Assembly (NCBI GenBank): GCA_021613375.1
Contig: CM038703.1
Coordinates: 19,269,194-19,333,193 of the forward strand
DNA from: Megaleporinus macrocephalus
Taxonomy: Eukaryota; Chordata; Actinopteri; Characiformes; Anostomidae
Direction of reading: 5' to 3'
Length of the DNA stretch: 64,000 nucleotides
The stretch's first letter is position 1. Each line of letters opens with the position of its first letter. A program made the translations under genes and the position numbers. Shown here piece by piece: positions 34,166 to 45,456 of the stretch. Under the pieces are notes generated by a model. It saw only the letters and a program-made list of their open reading frames with translations. It was not told the DNA's origin and searched no databases.

Positions 34166-36009
34166 TGAACTAATAATCTAAAATTACAGGTAACTGCTAC
34201 CCACGCTGCATGTTGGTGCAGGTTTTCTCTCTTTTCAGTGGACCATGTGTCGACTAAAAGCTGCCCCATCCCTGCTTTCTGCACCCCAGCCAGCAATGGC
34301 CTCATGATTAGGTATTTGTTACTCAGGGCCACGAAGTTTTCGAACGCTGGCAACTCAACTCGAGTACCTGTGCACATGCCTAGACTGGAAAGAATCTGAT
34401 CCAATCCTGCACCACACGTATAACGACGAAGCACAGTCGCATCGCGTGAGGTGGTTTTGTTGGCTGTGTAATTCTTCCTGTGAGTCTTTGAGTAGTTTTA
34501 GCATGATCTCCTTCTTCACATTCCCACAAGGTATATTACCTGTTTGCAAAGCATATCGCAATAAAACCACAATATGGTCCACATACTGCAGATGTAAGAA
34601 CACGCAATTTCTTCCTCGTTTTGGCAGCAACAAAACAACCTGCACCCAATGCTTCCTGTAGTGTATGACCAGGTGTTGGAATAACAAACTGTCTTCGAAA
34701 TGTATGAATTACATGAACATTCTAGTGTATTAAAGAGGCTTACAATAAACAAGGTGTCAACAACAAAACACGCAATAAAACGCATCGCTATCTTTTCCAT
34801 AATCCTAGTCGTGACTTTGTGATTTAATCCCTGCAGGCCTAGGAGAGCGAAAAGATCAATTGCTAATAGAAAGAGTGTCATTTTCAAATTTCTGCAGTAT
34901 TTATTTATTAAAGACCACATAATCAACAATGTTGTCTTCAAGCGTCGGGAGAAATAAAACCTAATAACACAGAGCCTGCCTGTATTGAGTTACATATATC
35001 GCAGCAACCAACCACACCAAACCCCCATTCAAGCCAGAAAAAGTGAATACACTAGTGTTCTTGGCCAAAAACAATATAAAACCCCCACTGTTTAAAATAA
35101 AAGTAATTCCCATATAAATCAAAAAATACTGGATATTTTGGCTCATACTGTTCTATTACAAGCCCTGCACAGTCACGTGAGCACATAATCCAGGCTACAC
35201 CCTGAAACACCAGTACAGAGAGATGTGGCCAGCAGAGGGAGCCCTTGTCTGTGCTACCGAACTCAAAGGGCTGCAGCACATCAGGAACACACATGTGCCT
35301 ATCTGCAGTCCTCCTCAGTACCCACGGTGCCACAGGCAACAACAGAAGCTGCGCCTGCTCCATCCATCTCCTCTCTCCATTTCCTCTTCAAAGGGCGGAC
35401 ATATTGTGGGCAAACTTGACAACAAAACAAGCGCTCGGAGCCAAGCTTTCCTTATTAATTTAGCATTAAACAGAACCATCAGAACGAGCCAAGCCTCCCT
35501 GTGTGGCACTGGCTTTGCTGTCTGTTTCTGGTCCAGAGAGAACACCGAGCGGAAGATGAAAACCTCATGGACACAGTAACCACAGACCAACAGAACGCGG
35601 TGTTTGCAGCACCCTAGCTCGACGGATTCGACTGCATATGGCTACGAAAAGCCAGAGCACTGAGAAAATGGATGATGTCATCCTTTTGGCTCGGTCTCCC
35701 CCTGCAGACCAACGGAGGAACAGAAAATGTTCTTGGTAATATGTTCCGGCACCTGACAAGGGCACAGCGGTCAGGAAGCAAGATGCTCCACATCCTCCAG
35801 ACCTCAGTCTATCAGTCTATCAGTTTATCAAAATAACACTCCTCTACTTTCAGCTCAGAGGTGCTCTGTTCACCATGGTTGAGACAAACAAAGAGCTACT
35901 GTCCAGTCTCTCTCACTCTCTCTGTCTGTCTCTCTCTCTTTTACACACATACACACAGCTCCAGCAGTGCATGCTCCTCAGAAGTAAGAGTCCTCAAAAG
36001 AACATAATG

Positions 36010-36540
36010 ATAACAGTTTTATGTGTATATAGCACCTTTCCCAAGCTCAAGGTCACTTGAAAACCAACGACAGAACATGGAAGGAAGAACCCATAAGAGG
36101 AGGACAATAGATTTTAGGATAAAGAAGGTCCATTCACCAGAAGAGGAACAAGCAGAACACATCTACAGACATCACATAAAGCAGCAATAGCATACAATGT
36201 GCAGGGCAGGGCTCAGCAGTATAGCATGATCAGATGGACAATCAGACAGACAGACAATGAGGACAGGCAGAATAAGTAACAGCCATTTGAAGGCTGAGAA
36301 TGAGAAGATGCTACGGAGACTCTCTGGAAGTTTAGGCACAACCACACTATAAAACCCATCCCCCACAGTAAAGAGCAGAAGCTCTACTCCCACAGAATCG
36401 GAGAAAATGGGCTGCGGTGTAAAGAGTAGCTCAGACAGATAAGGAGGCAGATTTCACATCAGAATAGTCATATAATGAAGACTACAGGTAACCAACGCAA
36501 CACTGGAAGCTGATGGAGACCTGTCACCTTCAGCAGGTTT
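36010..36540 (+). mobile_element. Possible LINE 3' fragment
   Basis: Begins GTTTTATGTGTATATAGCAC then CTTTCCCAAGCTCAAGGTC, resembling the TATATAGCGCCTTTC...CTCAAGG motif seen at the 3' end of several fish LINEs. It is old and has no reverse transcriptase frame, so I am not sure of it. Confidence 0.4.
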
Positions 36541-37061
36541 TTAACCCTTCAGCAGACAATCTGCAAACATGTTTGTCAGAATAATACAGCTCAGTCTAGC
36601 CAATTGAGCACTAAAAGCTGTTTTCCGCATCTCTGCAGTCACATCCCTAATGACCCGCCCTTGGCAACGCACTCACAATTAGGCATTCACGTTTCAAAAA
36701 CATGACGAGAGAATCTGAGAATACAGAACATAGAGGGCCAACAACGCTATTTAAAAACAGTACAGTGCTTCGCCAAAGTCAAACACATTCAACATTTTTT
36801 ACAATGTTAGTTATTAGAGAGAGCTGATGGATCAGTCAGCCTAAAGGAGGCAGTATTAAGGCCTTAAACTGTAACAGACATAAGCATGCCATTAAACACT
36901 AACCCATCAAACTAGTAACCCAACAAAAACATTACTTATATCAATAACAGCATCCACTTCTAAAACCTTATTGGTGGTGACTCACTGTAAGATGCTGAAT
37001 GTAAGCACACAATGAATTCTGTATTAGTGAGCCAAGATATTTGTAAGTGTACTGACAGGCA

Positions 37062-37276
37062 TACATATCATCGCTGCCCAGGGATACATTTGTGTCAATC
37101 ATTTGAACTTGACAAATGATGAATTGACCAATGAAAATACTTCAATATCATCTAGAATAAAACCTCTTTACATTAATTTACATGGAGGGTTAAGGGTGTA
37201 TTTGGCCTCTCCTGTAAAGTTACTATTTTGTACTATTTTAAAGATACTTGTTTCCCTTTGGACAGCGACGGTATGC
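37062..37276 (+). mobile_element. TIR-MITE family M, copy 4
   Basis: The left end is ATATCATCGCTGCCCAG. The right end, inverted, is ATACCGTCGCTGTCCAAAG followed by GGAAACAAGTATC. The internal CTCTCCTGTAAAGTTACTA matches the family. The copy is diverged but complete. Confidence 0.75.
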
Positions 37277-38564
37277 CTATTATCTTTAGACATAGCCCAG
37301 ACCCACTCTAAAATTAAGGGCTGTATAATACTGTATAATGAATACTACATAAAAATTAAAATCCACAACTTCAAAAATGTTCCATTCCTTACCAGTTCAA
37401 GGTAGACCAAGCAAAAATGCAATGACTGCAGCTAGCCTTGGCTCCATCTATGTCAGTGAGTTCTATGCTGCCAAGTTCTTCTGTATAATTCTGCACGTCA
37501 GTGTGTACTGTGGCGCATCACACCTTGTCTCTGAGACCGTGAACGAAATAAGATGTCCATGTCATTACTTGCAGATGTTCCGTGGACCGCAAGTCCTGCT
37601 AACATTGAACTGTACACCTAAAAACAGTGGTGTTCAAAACATGGTGTAAGCACTGCTATTTTCGGCTGTACAGTTTGCTGACAGACGGTTTATTTAGCAG
37701 GACCAGCTGTCTACTGTGCAAGTGAACTGCCAATCATATTACAGAAAAGGATAAAAATCAAAACGACAGACCAGCAGCTTTAAGCTGTTATGCACAAAAT
37801 GACGTCATCCACTCTCTGGGTCTCTAACGTACACCAATGAATCTTACGTGCGGACCCTGTGACTCAGACATTTCTCATAGTCATTATCGTTTTCAACACT
37901 CCTAATGTCGTTAACCTACTTAAGTTAACCTCCCTCTAACCCATTAGTAGCTCCGTGCAGGCTCTATGATTGACAAGCACAAAGAAGCCTGGTGATTAGA
38001 ATAGTATCTTGGGACGGAGAGCAACGGATCCCAGCTCCTGAGGAGCAAGGTTAATTACACATAGCAGCTAAGCTGGGGTCTGTTCCATCTCACTCTCTAT
38101 CAACCGCCTGCTTAATCCCAGCTGCTTCTGAACCAGGCCCGGCCCGGGAGAAGGTCCAGTCTCAGGAAAGTGACAGAGCTTTATGATATTATGGCTTTGG
38201 CTGCATACTGAGGCTTGTTCGATGATGGCAGAGGGAGAGAAGGAAAGCCTGCCTACCAGGATGACACTGGGGGAGCTTGATGTGTCAGAGCTGACCAACC
38301 ACAGTGCCCGGCACGCAGACACACGCCTCACACATGCACACGTACAAGCGTGATATCAGCGAGATGCAGCAGGACTTCCACAGCGTTCAAATGTGTAACT
38401 TCCTTCCATTCTTGGCTCCCGTGACTCGAAAGCGCGCCTTCCTCAAAATGAATGGACTAGCCTAATGCTTTTAGACAATAAGTGAGATGAATAACAGGAT
38501 GACAAGTTTTATGATGTCTTTCCTCTCTCTCTCTCTCATTCATACATGCACACACAGCTCTCAC

Positions 38565-38701
38565 CTCCTGCCTTGCCATGTGTGAGGCACGCTGCACACG
38601 ATGGAGCTGAACATGAGAGCGGTGACGAAGGAGAAGAGCACCAGATAGATCAGCCCCTCCAGACCGTCATAGCACAGCCCAGTCATTGCCTGCACATAGT
38701 C
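38565..38701 (-). CDS. ttyh3: ttyh3 coding exon (transmembrane segment 5)
   Basis: A 137-bp exon encoding DYVQAMTGLCYDGLEG, then the hydrophobic segment LIYLVLFSFVTALMFSSIV, then CSVPHTWQGR, ending in AG (the first bases of Arg). This is the last membrane-spanning segment and the start of the cytoplasmic tail. The acceptor is unusual: its pyrimidine tract is a (CT)n microsatellite that runs into CTGCAG. The donor is GTGAGA, in a region with a second CT/AG tract about 30 bp into the intron. Confidence 0.97.
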
Positions 38702-38704
38702 CTG

Positions 38705-38728
38705 CAGAGAGAGAGAGAGAGAGAGAGC
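38705..38728 (-). repeat. (CT)n microsatellite acting as polypyrimidine tract
   Basis: On the minus strand a run of about eleven CT dinucleotides leads straight into CTGCAG, the acceptor of the exon at 38701-38565. Confidence 0.85.
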
Positions 38729-39185
38729 TTAGCATTTACCCGCACAAGCTTGACATCAAGTCCTGTGGAGGTGCAGGCGCAGCCACACACACACACACAC
38801 CCATACATATATACTGTATATACAAACACATGCCAGGAATATCAAGCAACGGATTTAACAAGTCAAAAACATGAAAATGCAACTTCCTTTTTATGGAGAT
38901 TTTCATGGCATGTATGAACAACCCAGAGCCCAAACATTACCGGTGAAAGTATAGCAGTAATGGGTTTTACTGTGAAACAGGCTAGAGAGAGGGAGGGAGG
39001 AAGAGAGGGAGGGAGAGCAAAAGAAGACCACCACACATACATACAGAGAGAGAGAGAGAGAAAGCAAGAGAGTGAGGCAGGCAGAGATACAGAGCGAAAT
39101 GGACATACAGAGAGAGTGAAAGCAATAGACAAAGAAAGCGAGAGAAGAATTGGATATATAGAGGTATACACAGAGACAGAAAAAC

Positions 39186-39560
39186 ACACCCAGAGACCAA
39201 GATAATGAGTATACAGAGGTATATATACACACAGAGACAGAGAGAAATGTACACAGAGACCAAGATAATGAATATACAGAGGTGTATATACAGAGACAGA
39301 GAGAAACACACACAGAGACCAAAATAATGAGTATACAGAGGTGTATATACACAGAGACAGGGATAAATGCACACAGAGACCAAGATAATGAGTACACAGA
39401 AGTGTACATACAGAGACAGAGAGAAACACACAGAGACCAAGATGATAAATATACAGAGGTGTATATACACAGAGACAAAGAAAAACACACACAGAGACCA
39501 AGATAATGAATATACAGAGATGTTTATACACAGAGACAGACAGAAAATGAGATAATATAC
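39186..39560 (+). repeat. Minisatellite, unit 57-63 bp, about six copies
   Basis: The anchor CAGAGACCAAGATAATGA recurs with spacings of 63, 59, 61, 57 and 61 bp, each time followed by a TATACAGAGGTGTATATACA-like block and CAGAGACAGAGAGAAA. It sits next to simpler AGAG-rich sequence (38980-39180). Confidence 0.85.
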
Positions 39561-40137
39561 AGAGATACATGCAGTGACAAACGAGAAACAGATGCAGATA
39601 ATGAGATAATGGACATAAAAATATAGACAAAGAGAAAAACATTCCATTTTAGCTTTTAAACACAGTCGTTTTATCCTCTATACATATATTCTTGCAACGA
39701 GAGATTCAGAGAGACTGAAAAGAGAGGAAGATGCAGATGAGAGATGCAGACATCCAGAGTAAGAGGGAGACAGAGAGATACAGCACTGCACATGTCCACG
39801 CCTGCACACAGTGCTGCAGAGACAGTATGAGAAGTAACACACACACACACATGTATCAACGCCTGAGGACAAAAAAGAGACTATTATACAGAGAAACACA
39901 CTATTACACACATAATCCTCTACACAGAGAGAGAACGAGAGGGAGAGGGACATAGGGAGGGGATGATGATGTTGTTGATAATGATGATAATGATGATGAG
40001 ACACAAACCCACGCTCTCACACACCCACATTCAGGATTGAAAATCCTGTCGTCGTGACTGGGCAGAAGAATGCAGCATTTCAAACTTTAACTAGCGATTA
40101 CACACAAGCTTATACAGCACACATTCATATTTCTACA

Positions 40138-40167
40138 CAAACACACACACACACACACACACACACC
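40138..40167 (+). repeat. (CA)n microsatellite
   Basis: An uninterrupted run of CA dinucleotides. Confidence 0.85.
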
Positions 40168-41403
40168 GAATACTGACTGTTTTTAATGCATGGAACGCTC
40201 GTTCGTGCTAGAACAACACTGTGTTACTCCCACACAAACACTGCTGTACAGAGAATGAAGTGGAACTCTACAGTCTCTGCAGCAGACAGTAGAAGGCAAT
40301 AGGCACATATGCTGCAGAAACTGAGAGACACCCCCCCCCCCCTTCCAAACTGTACGCAGTGCTGCAGATCCTGCATAGGCAACAACATGGCAGCCACTCC
40401 CTCCTGCAAATCACCATTATTATTCACAACCTAGCTGCTCCGCTCATGATTACTGTGTAACCGGCTGCGCAGTGAAACATCATGGGCAGGCAGCACGCGC
40501 TGCCCTTTCCGGATGAAATTTTGATAAAACAAGCATTCCGAGAGAGACTTGCTTCACCACAATCACAGCTGAACGATGCTTTTGGAAAAGCAAGCTGAGC
40601 GTAACCGCCGCCAAAACAACATTAATTATGTATAATAAAGCCTAAAAGGCCAAAACTACTTGTTCTTGTTTACTTCAGGGCTATGGAGACTCTTGTAAGA
40701 GGCCACCCACTGAGAAGTTCTCCCCAGATGAGACCCACTCTACTCTTAAAGCGGTCTGACGACTTCCAGTAACATCACAGCAGACACAGCCACCCGGTCC
40801 AGACAGGGAGCCTGCTCCATGACCAATGGCCGTTTAATATGATTTCATTTCCAGTCAAACTTAGCAGCGGACTGCACGTTACTTCTTACTATTTAAGCAG
40901 ATATTTCTAAGAAGAACAGATACAACATAGTCTTCACTTCAATGGGGAAGTAAAAAGTTTTCAAAACTAGTTTATTCAATTAAAGGATGAAAAGAAAATG
41001 GAACTTACAACAACTGTATGAAACCTGGGAGACTACCAAAGACTAAGATCAGATAAACACCACTTAAAGCTTAGTTAGAGACTATTCTTTCTTTTGCACA
41101 ACAGTAAATAGTGCTATTCTGTATTTTGCTACTTGTGAAAAGGAGAGGTTTATTAGACTTCTGCTTAAAAGCCCCAAAAACTTGTCTGTACTTGCATCAC
41201 ATCCAGACAGAGGTGAACTGTTTTAACAATAATTTAACACCTCTCATATCATCACTGTGATATCCCACAGTGCTAACGAACATCACATTTTATAGCAATA
41301 TCTTACAGCCCTAACACTGACCATGCTCAGGCCAGACTTTTCAGTCATATAACATTTCCTCGATAGAACTATAGGACGATAGAAAGTCGATAGAATTATA
41401 TAT

Positions 41404-41412
41404 AAAAAAAAA

Positions 41413-41450
<38 letters not shown>

Positions 41451-41453
41451 GTG
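41404..41453. repeat. Compound (AT)n(GT)n microsatellite
   Basis: A run of AT followed by GTATGT and then a run of GT. Confidence 0.85.
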
Positions 41454-42165
41454 TATTTAATTAATTAGAAATACAGTTGTTCAATGTTCTATAGTACATT
41501 TGTCTATATTCTGATAGAAAATTAATCAGAGGATAAAAAAACAATTTAACTAAATTAAAAAAATGTTATATATTCCCTTCTCACTTAAAGTTAAAAGGCA
41601 TTAATGATTTGATTTATATCGTAATATATATCGATATCGACTGATATGAAAAAAATTATCATGATAAGATTTTTTCGCATAACGCCCAGCGATTTTATCA
41701 GTTGATCTGATGCTTTTGTCGCTGATGCCCATGGGGAGATAAGAAAAGCTGAAATTCAGTTTAAAATTCACTCATTCACTCAGACTGTAATTAAGATGCT
41801 TGTGTTTTGGCCTACAGAGGACCAAACACACCAGATATTTATTTTAAAAATGTAAAATTATTAAATTATAAAAAAAAAAGAGTAGGAAACTGGAAAGGAA
41901 ACTGGTTCGGTGAAAAGAAGACAGAGCTCCTCACTGAACTTATTTGGGATTACTGGGATGATGAGAAGCAGAAATGGCAGAAACTTCTAAGACCGAAGCT
42001 TTGAAAAAAAAAAACCTATCCCAATTTTAAAGCAAGCTGTACTAAAGCAGAAGGACAAAATGAATACTGAAGTATTTGATTGATGATTATAATATTCAGT
42101 TATTGAGCTTTTCATGTAGAGGTCTTTATTTCCACCGCAACATCCTGTGACACTGGACTACATTC

Positions 42166-42240
42166 TGAATATCATCGCTCTCCAATGTTGAGTTGCATTT
42201 CTACATAAATGGCGGAGTGTTAAGTGGTGAACTGACCACA
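42166..42240 (+). mobile_element. TIR-MITE family M, partial copy 5
   Basis: GAATATCATCGCTCTCCA matches the left terminus of the family. The rest is diverged or lost. Confidence 0.5.
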
Positions 42241-42650
42241 GCTGTGGAAAACAATGTACAGAAAGGCCAAAATACCAGCAGCCCACTAAATGCAAGTTTA
42301 ATATATAAAAAAAAGCCACCTAAAGCGAAGTCTTACATGTGACAATCACTTCTCAATCAGAATTATTTCAGGAGAAAATCATTTATTTGTAAATAAATAA
42401 ATAACCAGCTTAAAATTTACTTAACGGACATTCGGACTTGAGCAATAGATCATGAAAGGAAGTCTCCCACAGCACCGTATACGTATACGGCCAACTACCA
42501 CTTCAGAACCAGATAACGGTTCAGTAATGGAGTCCTGAATAAGGTGCCACGTGCCTAGGGCAGCTGCAGTGCGCTAATCTTATCTTTTGAATGAGCAACA
42601 GACATATGTCCGAGTCATGAATGTGACGTGTTACATACAGACGCACTTAC

Positions 42651-42743
42651 CATGTGCAGACTGCGGCAGTCCACCAGAGCGGTCAGCTGATGCAGTCCAA
42701 TTTCCGTGGTGTTCAGAACTCCCTGAATCTGCTCCAGATTGCC
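42651..42743 (-). CDS. ttyh3: ttyh3 coding exon (extracellular domain, N-glycosylation sequon)
   Basis: A 93-bp phase-0 exon encoding GNLEQIQGVLNTTEIGLHQL and TALVDCRSLHM. It corresponds to the family segment ending in VDCRSLHL. It belongs to the second extracellular domain, just before segment 5. NTT is an N-glycosylation sequon, and the Cys of DCRSLH is conserved in the family. Upstream of the acceptor (GTTTCAG) lies a (GT)n run separated from the AG by only a few weak pyrimidines. Confidence 0.97.
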
Positions 42744-42751
42744 CTGAAACA

Positions 42752-42772
42752 TTTACACACACACACACACAC
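42752..42772 (-). repeat. (GT)n run just upstream of a ttyh3 acceptor
   Basis: On the minus strand about ten GT dinucleotides precede AAATGTTTCAG, the acceptor of the exon at 42743. Confidence 0.85.
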
Positions 42773-43528
42773 GCTATAAAAACAGGGTCATGAGCTGCTT
42801 GAACAGACCTAAACTGGGCCAAGCAAACGTCCGGACTGCCCTGTGTGCATGTGTGGGCGGTATAGATAAGGCTGGGCTTAATTTAAGTTCCACACATATG
42901 TGATATATATTTTTAACACACACTGAACAGTCACAACTTTAATCTTCCCTATAATTCTCTCTGCTTCCACCAAAACTGAGTACCAGCACACGTTCAAGTC
43001 CTATTACAGTCCTTCATTGACAAAAGCAAGCGAAGAGACAAACACACTTAAACAGATTTCACAAAAGCATTCCGCTTCTCTATGCACGCGGGAATGCTTT
43101 TGTCAAAAGTTCAATGTCGTGTGAGGGCCAAGCTGCGACGGTGCAGCTGTAAATATCTGGTGGCCAGCTCTGTGTGAAGTGTTTCCACAAGCTCAGCACT
43201 TTTCACCACAATGGCCGTGCGCCACGGAGGACTAGCGCTTCCTTTTCACACGTCCAGCTTGTCAGCCGTCACTTTGTCTCGGAGCAAGGGCCAAGAGGAG
43301 CCAGTGCTGGATAACGCCACACAGGCAACGCAGCATTGGCTACTGGTGCAGGCTGGCAGCAGGATTTTGGATCGGCAGGATTCTCCCATCTCTGCATATT
43401 GTTACTGTCAGAAATTGTGTTACTGTCATATTGTTACTCTATTTGTCTTTTTTTACTTAATCATAATTTGAAAACTTTACACACACTTTACACTGTTTGT
43501 TAATTTCATGTTGTGGACTAATTCAAAA

Positions 43529-43583
43529 ATGGAGCCAAATGACTTGGAGAAACATCTGGTCCCACTGACTTACATTAGAAGCA
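43529..43583 (+). mobile_element. TIR-MITE family M, partial copy 6
   Basis: Contains CATCTGGTCCCACTGACTTA, matching the CTGGTTCCATTGACTTACAT motif of the family. The ends are lost. Confidence 0.45.
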
Positions 43584-43590
43584 TACTACA

Positions 43591-45456
43591 CTACCAGTCA
43601 AACGTTTAAAAACAGTTCTACAACATTTGACTGGTAGTGTATCTAAAACGTTTTACTGGTAGTGATCTAAAACGTTTTACTGGTAGTGATCTAAAACGTT
43701 TGACTGGTAGTGTATCTAAAACGTTTTACTGGTAGTGATCTAAAACGTTTGACTGGTAGTGTATCTAAAACGTTTGACTGGTAGTGTATCTAAAACGTTT
43801 TACTGGTAGTGATCTAAAACGTTTGGCTGGTAGTGATCTAAAACGTTTGGCTGGTAGTGTATCTAAAACGTTTGGCTGGTAGTGTACTAAAACGTTTTAC
43901 TGGTAGTGATCTAAAACGTTTGGCTGGTAGTGTATCTAAAACGTTTGGCTGGTAGTGTACTAAAACGTTTGGCTGGTAGTGATCTAAAACGTTTGGCTGG
44001 TAGTGTATCTAAAACGTTTGACTGGTAGTGATCTAAAACGTTTGGCTGGTAGTGATCTAAAACGTTTGGCTGGTAGTGATCTAAAACGTTTGGCTGGTAG
44101 TGATCTAAAACGTTTGACTGGTAGTGATCTAAAACGTTTGGCTGGTAGTGTATCTAAAACGTTTGGCTGGTAGTGATCTAAAACGTTTGGCTGGTAGTGA
44201 TCTAAAACGTTTGGCTGGTAGTGTACTAAAACGTTTGGCTGGTAGAGTACTAAAACGTTTGACTGGTAGTGATCTAAAACGTTTGGCTGGTAGTGATCTA
44301 AAACGTTTGGCTGGTAGTGTACTAAAACGTTTGACTGGTAGTGATCTAAAACGTTTGGCTGGTAGTGATCTAAAACGTTTGACTGGTAGTGTACTAAAAC
44401 GTTTGACTGGTAGTGTACTACAACGTTTGGCTGGTAGTGTACTAAAACGTTTGACTGGTAGTGATCTAAAACGTTTGGCTGGTAGTGATCTAAAACGTTT
44501 GGCTGGTAGTGTACTAAAACGTTTGACTGGTAGTGATCTAAAACGTTTGGCTGGTAGTGATCTAAAACGTTTGACTGGTAGTGTACTAAAACGTTTGACT
44601 GGTAGTGTACTACAACGTTTGGCTGGTAGTGTATCTAAAACGTTTTACTGGTAGTGATCTAAAACGTTTGACTGGTAGTGTATCTAAAACGTTTGACTGG
44701 TAGTGTATCTAAAACGTTTTACTGGTAGTGATCTAAAACGTTTTACTGGTAGTGATCTAAAACGTTTGGCTGGTAGTGTATCTAAAACGTTTGGCTGGTA
44801 GTGTATCTAAAACGTTTGGCTGGTAGTGTACTAAAACGTTTGGCTGGTAGTGATCTAAAACGTTTGGCTGGTAGTGTATCTAAAACGTTTGACTGGTAGT
44901 GATCTAAAACGTTTGGCTGGTAGTGATCTAAAACGTTTGGCTGGTAGTGATCTAAAACGTTTGGCTGGTAGTGATCTAAAACGTTTGACTGGTAGTGATC
45001 TAAAACGTTTGGCTGGTAGTGTATCTAAAACGTTTGGCTGGTAGTGATCTAAAACGTTTGGCTGGTAGTGATCTAAAACGTTTGGCTGGTAGTGATCTAA
45101 AACGTTTGGCTGGTAGTGTACTAAAACGTTTGGCTGGTAGAGTACTAAAACGTTTGACTGGTAGTGATCTAAAACGTTTGGCTGGTAGTGATCTAAAACG
45201 TTTGGCTGGTAGTGTACTAAAACGTTTGACTGGTAGTGATCTAAAACGTTTGGCTGGTAGTGATCTAAAACGTTTGACTGGTAGTGTACTAAAACGTTTG
45301 ACTGGTAGTGTACTACAACGTTTGGCTGGTAGTGTACTAAAACGTTTGACTGGTAGTGTTCTAAAACGTTTGACTGGTAGTGTACTACAACGTTTGACTG
45401 GTAGTGTACTACAACGTTTGACTGGTAGTGATCTAAAACGTTTGGCCGGAAGTGTA
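43591..45456 (+). repeat. 24-bp minisatellite array 1 (about 75 units) derived from a transposon-like TIR
   Basis: The unit is CTAAAACGTTTGGCTGGTAG plus TGAT or TGTA. Variants are GGCTGG, GACTGG or TTACTGG, and TGATC, TGTAC or the 25-bp TGTATC. The left edge (43591-43614) carries the unit in inverted form (CTACCAGTCAAACGTTTAAA), so the array looks like amplification of one arm of a TIR pair. A roughly 870-bp block is itself duplicated (compare 44148 onward with 45019 onward). Each unit has the 8-bp palindrome AAACGTTT. The open frames here (8-residue repeat LKRLAGSD) exist because 24 is divisible by 3. Confidence 0.95.

Larger units (their letters stand above)
32929..38564 (-). other. ttyh3: ttyh3 intron
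   Basis: A 5636-bp intron with donor GTGAGA. It contains a TIR element at about 33417-34165, a minus-strand stretch with overlapping open frames (34141-34941), a LINE-like fragment (about 36010-36540), a MITE family M copy (37062-37276) and CT/CA simple repeats near 35912-35957. No additional coding exon is supported. Confidence 0.9.
38702..42650 (-). other. ttyh3: ttyh3 intron
   Basis: A 3949-bp phase-0 intron with donor GTAAGT. It contains GA-rich simple sequence and a roughly 60-bp minisatellite (39186-39560), CA runs, a C12 tract near 40330, an AT/GT compound microsatellite (41404-41453), a fragment of an inverted-repeat element with TATCGATATCG motifs near 41600-41700, and a partial MITE copy at 42166. 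The long minus-strand open frames at 39642-38863 and 39647-38982 come from the GA-rich repeat, not a gene. Confidence 0.9.

Noticed and set aside
38863..39647. Minus-strand frames of 259, 221 and 195 codons rich in Ser, Leu, Cys and Val, resembling a multi-pass membrane protein
   Set aside because: They cover the GA-rich simple repeats and the 60-bp minisatellite, are open in all three frames, and overlap the ttyh3 intron on the same strand. The hydrophobicity comes from CT-rich codons.
41807..42004. 65-codon Lys/Trp-rich frame
   Set aside because: Its composition is driven by A-rich sequence, it is flanked by poly-A runs, and it lies in a ttyh3 intron on the opposite strand with no homology that I recognise.
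43591..45456. CRISPR-like array (regular direct repeats)
   Set aside because: There are no unique spacers, units abut one another, no cas genes are present, and the context is a vertebrate intron.
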